Shown piece by piece: positions 7,870 to 12,166 of a stretch of 12,166 nt of DNA (positions within the stretch are counted from its first letter, which is position 1; each line of letters starts with the position of its first letter). The DNA lies in contig JAHJRJ010000211.1 of the NCBI GenBank assembly GCA_018830765.1, positions 1 through 12,166 of the forward strand. The letters are read 5' to 3'. The notes below the pieces were generated by a model. It was not told the DNA's origin. It was given only the letters and a program-made list of their open reading frames with translations, and made no database searches. Made by a program: the position numbers and the translations under genes. The DNA is from Bacteroidota bacterium (lineage in GTDB: Bacteria; Bacteroidota; Ignavibacteria; UBA10030; BY39).

Positions 7870-9807
7870 TTACTTCCCCACATTCTTGAAAAACATTACA
7901 CTAAGAGGCGGAAGAGTGATAGAAATTGAGTTATACCTGCCTTGAACGGCAACGGGAGCCGCTTCCACACCGCCAAAATTTCCTTGTCCGCTACCTGCAT
8001 ATATCCATGAATCACTATTCAATACTTCAGTCCAGAATCCACCTCTCGGAACACCGACGCGGTAGTTATGACGCGGAACTGGCGTTAAATTACACACTAT
8101 CAGAATTATATCATCATTACTACTCCCTCTTCTAATAAAACTCATGATACTATTTTCCCAATCATGAAAATCGATCCACTCAAAACTACTGTTATCAAAG
8201 TCTCTTTCGTAAAGTACCGGCTCATTACGGTAAAAATGATTCAAATCTTTCAGCCACTTTTGCAGTCCGCCGTGGAACGGATATTGAAGCACATGCCATT
8301 CCAGGCTTTCTTCATGATTCCATTCCTTCCGTTGTCCGATCTCGTTTCCCATAAATAAAAGTTTTTTCCCGGGGTGGCCGTACATATATCCGAACAATAG
8401 ACGCACGTTGGCATAGCGTTGCCATTCGTTACCAGGCATTTTACCTACAAGCGATCCTTTGCCGTGCACAACATCATCGTGTGAGATTGAGAGAACAAAA
8501 TTTTCAAAGAAAGCATACCAGATACTGAAAGTCAGATTGTTGTGATTATATTTTCTGAAAATCGGATCCTTTGAAAAATAATCGAGTGTATCATTCATCC
8601 ACCCCATATTCCACTTCATACCGAAACCGAGTCCCCCCACATAATTGGGACGGGAAACCATAGGCCATGCAGTGGACTCTTCGGCAAATGTTTGCACGTC
8701 AGGAAATTCCTTGTAGATTGACTCATTAAGTTTTTTCAGAAAGGAAATCGCCTCCAAATTTTCTCTTCCGCCGAAGACATTAGGAATCCATTCTCCCTCT
8801 TTTCTCGAATAATCAAGATAAAGCATAGATGCAACTGCATCTACCCTTAACCCATCCACATGATACATTTCCAGCCAGAACATAGCGCTGCTTAAAAGGA
8901 AAGTCCTTACTTCATTCCTGTTGTAATTAAATATGTAGCTGTTCCAATCGGGATGATATCCCTTTTTCGGGTCCTGATGTTCGTAAAGATAAGTTCCATC
9001 AAAATAACTAAGTCCATACTCATCGCTAGGGAAATGACTTGGAACCCAATCGAGGATTACGCCAATGCCATTTTGATGTAGATAATCTATTAAATACATA
9101 AAATCTTGTGGAGTTCCGTATCTGCTTGTCGGGGCAAAATAACCCAGGCATTGATATCCCCATGAACCGTAAAACGGATGTTCCATTAGGGGCAAAAACT
9201 CCACATGAGTAAATCCCATGTCTTTTACATAATCAGCCAACAGAGGTGCCATCTCACGATAAGTAAGCGATCTGTTCCCTTCTTCAGGTACTCTTCGCCA
9301 AGAACCAAAATGAACTTCATATATTGAATATGGTCCGTTGAGTGAATTCTTTTTATGTCGATTATTCATCCATTCCAGATCGCCCCATTCGTAATATAAA
9401 TCCCACACTACAGAAGCAGTTTTCGGTGATATTTCCCAATAATTAGCATGTGGATCACCCTTCGTAACCTGATAATTATTATCGTTCGATACGATTCGAT
9501 ATTTATATAAAGTTCCTGATGCGAGACCTGGTATAAATGTTTCCCAAATACCTGAGTCATCCCATCGGACATTCATCAGATTGGCGTCATTATTCCATCC
9601 GTTGAAATCACCGACGACCGAAACTTTTTTGGCGTTTGGAGCCCAAACTGCAAAGTGCGTTCCTTCTACACCGTTGACTATAACATGGTGAGCACCTAAT
9701 TTTTCATATATCTTAGCATGATTGCCTTGTTTAAATAAATATATATCCAATTCAGTCAAGAGTGTTTGTTCGTGTTTTTTAAATTTTGTGTTTTTTCTTT
9801 TTTTCAT
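7870..9807 (-). CDS. glgB: 1,4-alpha-glucan branching enzyme GlgB (GH13_9)
   Basis: Cuts alpha-1,4 glucan chains and re-attaches them in alpha-1,6 linkage, forming the branches of glycogen-like glucan. It has 645 residues from the ATG at 9807. That is shorter than the E. coli enzyme (728) and fits members that lack the N1 domain. A CBM48 module lies near 45-130 (THFAVWAPNAKKVSVVGDFNGW region). Catalytic-domain motifs are YSIYEVHFGSW (160-170), EFLPLMEHPFYGSWGYQ (203-219), ILDWVPSHFPSD (251-262), GLRVDAVASMLY with nucleophile D323, FAEESTAWP with acid/base E376, and LSISHDDVVHGKGS with D444. GNEIGQ follows further on, and the C-terminal beta domain ends in LPPLSVMFFK. All catalytic residues are present. 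A TTG at 9810, directly after the upstream stop, would add one residue; I prefer the ATG. No strong ribosome binding site is visible. It follows the maltokinase remnant and precedes treZ. Confidence 0.95.
   Translation of the reverse strand: MKKRKNTKFKKHEQTLLTELDIYLFKQGNHAKIYEKLGAHHVIVNGVEGTHFAVWAPNAKKVSVVGDFNGWNNDANLMNVRWDDSGIWETFIPGLASGTLYKYRIVSNDNNYQVTKGDPHANYWEISPKTASVVWDLYYEWGDLEWMNNRHKKNSLNGPYSIYEVHFGSWRRVPEEGNRSLTYREMAPLLADYVKDMGFTHVEFLPLMEHPFYGSWGYQCLGYFAPTSRYGTPQDFMYLIDYLHQNGIGVILDWVPSHFPSDEYGLSYFDGTYLYEHQDPKKGYHPDWNSYIFNYNRNEVRTFLLSSAMFWLEMYHVDGLRVDAVASMLYLDYSRKEGEWIPNVFGGRENLEAISFLKKLNESIYKEFPDVQTFAEESTAWPMVSRPNYVGGLGFGMKWNMGWMNDTLDYFSKDPIFRKYNHNNLTFSIWYAFFENFVLSISHDDVVHGKGSLVGKMPGNEWQRYANVRLLFGYMYGHPGKKLLFMGNEIGQRKEWNHEESLEWHVLQYPFHGGLQKWLKDLNHFYRNEPVLYERDFDNSSFEWIDFHDWENSIMSFIRRGSSNDDIILIVCNLTPVPRHNYRVGVPRGGFWTEVLNSDSWIYAGSGQGNFGGVEAAPVAVQGRYNSISITLPPLSVMFFKNVGK
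7873..7879 (-). promoter_or_regulatory. Ribosome binding site of treZ
   Basis: Reads GGGGAAG on the minus strand within the last codons of glgB, 6 nt before the treZ ATG at 7866. It is the best Shine-Dalgarno match in the operon and fixes the treZ start. Confidence 0.6.
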
Positions 9808-9810
9808 CAA

Positions 9811-10317
9811 TCAATCCGCAATTAGTTGTGTGATAGCGTGAATCGGCATACTCACCCATTCCGGACGGTTATTAAGTTCATATGCGACTTCATATATAGC
9901 CTTTTCTAAAATATATGCATCGAGCATCATTTTTAGTTCATCTTTTTCTTTAGGCATAAATGGAGCTTCATTTACGATATTCAGATACGTATTAATAAAA
10001 ACGCCGGTGGTAACCTGGTACCAAAGGTCTGCCCAAATTTTTAGACTCTGAATATTTTCCGGTGATAAAGTTTTGTTGGTCATTAATGCAGTATAAGCCG
10101 CATAATGAAATGAACGAACCATACCTGCAATATCTCTTAAGGCAGACCTTTTTAGCCGTCTCTCACTTATTGAGCGTGCCGGCTCACCTTCAAAATCGAT
10201 AATTACAAAATCATTACCAGTGAACAATACCTGACCTAGATGATAATCACCATGAATTCGAATTTTCATTGCGGATATTTTCTTCAGCACATCTTCTAAT
10301 ATGCTGAACGTATTCAC
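9811..10317 (-). pseudogene. mak: 5'-truncated maltokinase, C-lobe only (remnant of mak or of a treS-mak fusion)
   Basis: The 168 residues match the C-terminal end of maltokinase, which phosphorylates maltose to maltose-1-phosphate with ATP and is often fused behind trehalose synthase TreS. Visible motifs are RIHGDYHLGQVLFTG (20-34, likely catalytic D24), FVIIDFEGEPARSISERRLKRS (37-58, metal-binding D41), RDIAGMVRSFHYAA (61-74) and the C-terminal LEKAIYEVAYELNNRPEW. Full-length maltokinases are about 430-460 residues. The N-lobe, including the ATP-binding part, and any TreS portion are missing. Upstream in frame are two stops (TGA TAA, starting two codons before the first possible start, a GTG at 10317). 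The other two frames there show no kinase-like sequence that I recognise. Homology ends where the repeat-rich segment begins. Most likely a decayed gene left by a deletion or insertion. An assembly join at this point is an alternative. Its stop is 3 nt before the glgB ATG, the spacing expected from an intact operon. Confidence 0.8.
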
Positions 10318-10419
10318 TGTTTATCATAGCGTTCAATTTTCCTGAATCTTGTGCGCCGCAAAACGAAAAAACAATAGAACTGTGCCTGCGCATATCATCT
10401 TGGCGTACAAGACTACAAA

Positions 10420-10435
10420 TCCGTTAGCTAACGGA
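10420..10435. repeat. Perfect 16-bp palindrome
   Basis: TCCGTTAGCTAACGGA equals its own reverse complement over all 16 bases. With no loop it is a poor terminator. It could be a dimeric protein-binding site or a copy of a dispersed palindromic repeat. It lies about 100 bp upstream of the maltokinase remnant. Confidence 0.7.
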
Positions 10436-10535
10436 CTAACCGAGCCGAGAGAACATCCCTGTCGTCAGGATCCTGTATATAATGGACTGGTCCCAAACAC
10501 CCCTTCGGCAAGCTCAGGGCAAGCTTTACCGGGCT

Positions 10536-10550
10536 TGAGCTGTCAGCTCA
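10536..10550. repeat. Short hairpin, 6-bp stem and 3-nt loop
   Basis: TGAGCT and AGCTCA pair perfectly around GTC. No T-run follows on either strand, so it is not a terminator. It directly follows a CTTCGGCAAGCTCAGGGC-type repeat fragment. Confidence 0.5.
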
Positions 10551-10582
10551 TTGTAGCTCGACAGACTATCCCAGATGTTTCA

Positions 10583-10598
10583 CCCCGATGTATCGGGG
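10583..10598. repeat. Short hairpin, 7-bp stem CCCCGAT / ATCGGGG
   Basis: CCCCGAT at 10583-10589 pairs with ATCGGGG at 10592-10598 around a GT loop. The same arm sequence, CCCCGAT / ATCGGG, recurs in the hairpin at 10885-10914, which suggests that both belong to one repeat family. Confidence 0.6.
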
Positions 10599-10709
10599 TT
10601 TCATCGGTCTACGAACATAATGTCCCCCTACGGGGTCGTAGAATCTGACCGAAAAGTCAAACCGAAGGCTGTCACAGCTTGTCCCGCTATTAGTGGGAAA
10701 CCATTTTTT

Positions 10710-10967
10710 GTGTCATCGTATGCCCGCCAGCCATCTGAGTCTGTTGCAGAAGTCTTGCAACGTCATGCTGAACTTGTCCCGCTTTACGGGATCTCCCGCT
10801 TTCTGGATTCCGCCTCAATAGCGGGATTCTGAGAAGCGGAACCGTACAGCGGGATTTCAGCATCTAAAATTATTCTGTTTTTAGACCCCGATCCCGATTT
10901 TATCGGGACGGGGTGGCGTATTCTGAGTTGTGCAACAGACTCATCTGTCGGGCTGGGACGATGACAC
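10710..10967. repeat. 258-bp concentric (five-tier) inverted repeat, possible non-autonomous mobile element
   Basis: Five perfect inverted-repeat pairs nest inside one another. They are GTGTCATCGT 10710-10719 with 10958-10967, TGAGTCTGTTGCA 10736-10748 with 10931-10943, ATGCTGAA 10765-10772 with 10856-10863, TCCCGCT 10777-10783 with 10848-10854, and TCCCGCT 10794-10800 with 10820-10826. The order is strictly concentric, so the whole stretch can fold as one long interrupted stem. The right arm is longer because it carries the extra hairpin at 10885-10914. A 6-bp direct repeat CATCTG (10732-10737 and 10942-10947) brackets an inner unit with 11-bp terminal inverted repeats, as a transposition target duplication would. 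No coding capacity is visible. It may be a MITE-like or REP/BIME-like element; family unknown. Confidence 0.65.
10885..10914. repeat. Strong hairpin, 12-13 bp stem with one bulge
   Basis: CCCCGATCCCGAT (10886-10898) pairs with ATCGGGACGGGG (10902-10913) around TTT, with one bulged base, and an A-T pair extends the stem. It lies about 90 bp downstream of the TonB-dependent receptor stop. A role in ending that minus-strand transcript is conceivable, but the sequence after the stem on the minus strand is A-rich, not a T-run, so I do not call it an intrinsic terminator. Confidence 0.55.
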
Positions 10968-11002
10968 CCAAGTTTATGTATGTATCATTCCGAACAAAAT
11001 TG

Positions 11003-12166
11003 TTATATTAAAATTTTTATACTAAAGAACGCATTTCGCGTCGCAGCAGGTATCCAGTATGGGATTCCTTCTTCTACATAACCTCCCGCTTCATAAAATC
11101 TGTTCAATAAATTATTACCTACTAAACTCAATTCGATATCCGAATTACCAAGAAATTTTTCTAACCTGTAAGCTATCATTCCGTTTACAACCGAGTAAGG
11201 TGCCAGCGATTTTTCGTTATTTTGCGTGTTATCCAAATACATTTTTCCTAAACTTTGCAAATGAACAGTCGCCAGTAATCCGCCATACATGTAGGATACT
11301 CTAAGATTTGAAATATACTTTGGAAAACCTCCTAAAACTTTATTATCATAAACCAGAGGAGCAGTAGTGGGCGGCGTTGTATTCCAATTCGTCACAACAT
11401 ACTCTGTGTGCTTGATGAATCTATCGTCATTGATAGAGAAATTTCCGTCAAACCTGAAATTTTCCAAAAGTTTTATACCTGCTGCAAGTTCAACGCCGCG
11501 ATGAACTGTCCTGTCGGCATTTCCCGATATCGGAACTCCGTTATCGTCAATCTGTCCGGTCGGGATTATTTCATTCCTGAAATCCATCCAATAGAGATTG
11601 AGCTTGAAATTTAGATCTTCGGTTCTGTAAGCGGAACCGATTTCATAATTCATTAATTGCTCAGGTTTCAATTCTTTGCCTACGTAACTAAACACATCTC
11701 CATCTTTAATGAAATTCTTGGGAAGATTTACCGGACTAATCCAATAATCTTGCGGGTTATAAATATCCTTGAAAGCCGGTTCTCTTTTCGCCATCGAGAC
11801 ATTTACGAAGGCGCTCAAGTTTTCAGTCAGGTTGTAATTAGCACCTGCTCTGGGTGTGACAAAAGTGTAGTTTCTCGAAAATTCAACTTTGTACCTTTTC
11901 TCATCTATCAGCTTTATGTTGTGATAACGAATTTGTAAATCTCCCATCAACGATAATTCGGGAGTTAATCTATATAGTTCGTGTATATATGCGGTAATGG
12001 AAGTTTTCGGGACGACATAATCGTAGTATCTCCAATCAGGTTTTATGTTGGATGGTAATAGATTCGCCCAAACGACTTCCCCGTAATGATGCCCTTTATG
12101 AAAACGGTACTCCCCTCCTGCAACAAACTCACCGTCTGCGTGCTTCCAAGTTATTCGCGGCTGCCA
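11003..12166 (-). CDS. TonB-dependent outer membrane receptor, C-terminal barrel (5' end outside the window)
   Basis: The frame is open from the right edge to the TAA at 11003-11005, giving 387 visible residues. The TTG/ATG at 11945-11950 is internal, since the preceding 72 codons continue the same barrel-like sequence. The protein has the alternating hydrophobic and aromatic beta-strand pattern of a TonB-dependent receptor barrel. Typical strands are PRAGANYNLTENLSAFVNVS, YEIGSAYRTEDLNFKLNLYWMDFRNEI, HRGVELAAGIKLLENFRFDGNFS and the C-terminal ELSLVGNNLLNRFYEAGGYV, then IPAATRNAFFSIKILI. NLLNRFYEAGGY followed by PAATRN is a strong receptor C-terminus signature. The plug domain and signal peptide would lie outside the window. 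Such receptors import siderophores, cobalamin or glycans with TonB energy; the substrate cannot be told from the barrel end. The repeat segment separates it from the operon, so co-transcription is doubtful. Confidence 0.87.
   Translation of the reverse strand, partial: WQPRITWKHADGEFVAGGEYRFHKGHHYGEVVWANLLPSNIKPDWRYYDYVVPKTSITAYIHELYRLTPELSLMGDLQIRYHNIKLIDEKRYKVEFSRNYTFVTPRAGANYNLTENLSAFVNVSMAKREPAFKDIYNPQDYWISPVNLPKNFIKDGDVFSYVGKELKPEQLMNYEIGSAYRTEDLNFKLNLYWMDFRNEIIPTGQIDDNGVPISGNADRTVHRGVELAAGIKLLENFRFDGNFSINDDRFIKHTEYVVTNWNTTPPTTAPLVYDNKVLGGFPKYISNLRVSYMYGGLLATVHLQSLGKMYLDNTQNNEKSLAPYSVVNGMIAYRLEKFLGNSDIELSLVGNNLLNRFYEAGGYVEEGIPYWIPAATRNAFFSIKILI

Larger units (their letters stand above)
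10318..11002. other. Repeat-rich intergenic segment without a credible gene
   Basis: About 690 bp between the maltokinase remnant and the TonB-dependent receptor. It is visibly richer in G+C than the AT-rich genes on either side and is full of palindromes: 10420-10435, 10466-10475, 10536-10550, 10583-10598, 10885-10914 and the large nested inverted repeat 10710-10967. The heptamer TCCCGCT or its complement occurs five times (10682, 10777, 10794, 10820, 10848). Fragments such as GTCATGCTGAACTTG and CTTCGGCAAGCTCAGGGC resemble short dispersed repeats that I recall from intergenic DNA of related bacteria. The two plus-strand open frames of 85-99 codons here have low-complexity, proline/serine-rich translations with no family resemblance. 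I see no promoter or terminator that I would defend. Confidence 0.75.

Noticed and set aside
10318..10380. Promoter for the glgB operon just upstream of the maltokinase remnant
   Set aside because: TATGAT/GATAAA-like hexamers occur, but no properly spaced -35 partner and no Bacteroidota-type TAnnTTTG element was found.
10349..10648. Plus-strand open frame of 99 codons in the repeat segment
   Set aside because: The translation is made of repeat and palindrome sequence, has no recognisable domain, lacks a ribosome binding site, and overlaps another random frame.
10575..10832. Plus-strand open frame of 85 codons in the repeat segment
   Set aside because: It runs through the nested inverted repeat, and its translation is dictated by the palindromic units. 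It resembles no protein I know.
10682..10854. Five copies of TCCCGCT/AGCGGGA as a possible CRISPR-like array
   Set aside because: The copies are only 7 bp, lie in both orientations, have irregular spacing, and no cas gene is in the window.
10885..10914. Intrinsic terminator for the TonB-dependent receptor
   Set aside because: The stem is strong, but the required T-run after it is missing on the minus strand, and the plus-strand side also lacks one.
11003..11950. TonB-dependent receptor fragment starting at 11950 as a complete short gene
   Set aside because: The reading frame continues without a stop to the right edge and keeps the beta-barrel character, so 11950 is an internal codon.

Overview
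The window is low-GC and gene-dense. It most resembles the Bacteroidota/Chlorobi/Ignavibacteriota group. The basis is a bacillithiol-type BshA, a TonB-dependent receptor, and a glycogen/trehalose operon with a GH57-DUF3536 protein between treZ and treY. Ignavibacteria-like is my best guess, made from protein style only; no rRNA or other marker gene is present.

Layout. (1) Positions 1-745, plus strand: the 3' two thirds or so of bshA, cut by the left edge. (2) Positions 824-10317, minus strand: one tightly packed block. In transcription order it holds a 5'-truncated maltokinase remnant (9811-10317), glgB (7870-9807), treZ (6043-7866), a GH57/DUF3536 glycosidase-like protein (3619-6039) and treY (824-3619). 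Junctions are 3-nt gaps, and the last pair shares one base (TAATG), so the block reads as a single operon that converges on bshA across 78 bp. (3) Positions 10318-11002: about 690 bp with no credible gene, visibly richer in G+C than its flanks and packed with nested inverted repeats and short hairpins. (4) Positions 11003-12166, minus strand: the C-terminal barrel of a TonB-dependent receptor, open to the right edge.

How the genes work together. GlgB places alpha-1,6 branches on alpha-glucan. TreY isomerises the reducing end of maltodextrins to a trehalosyl unit and TreZ releases trehalose. Maltokinase, with TreS, would normally recycle trehalose through maltose and maltose-1-phosphate into glucan. 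Here the maltokinase has kept its catalytic C-lobe motifs but lost its N-terminal part, and no treS is present. The operon therefore looks as if its 5' end was removed and replaced by the repeat-rich segment. The role of the GH57-DUF3536 member is not established.

No CRISPR array, tRNA, rRNA or autonomous transposase gene was seen. The most unusual structure is a five-tier concentric inverted repeat at 10710-10967.
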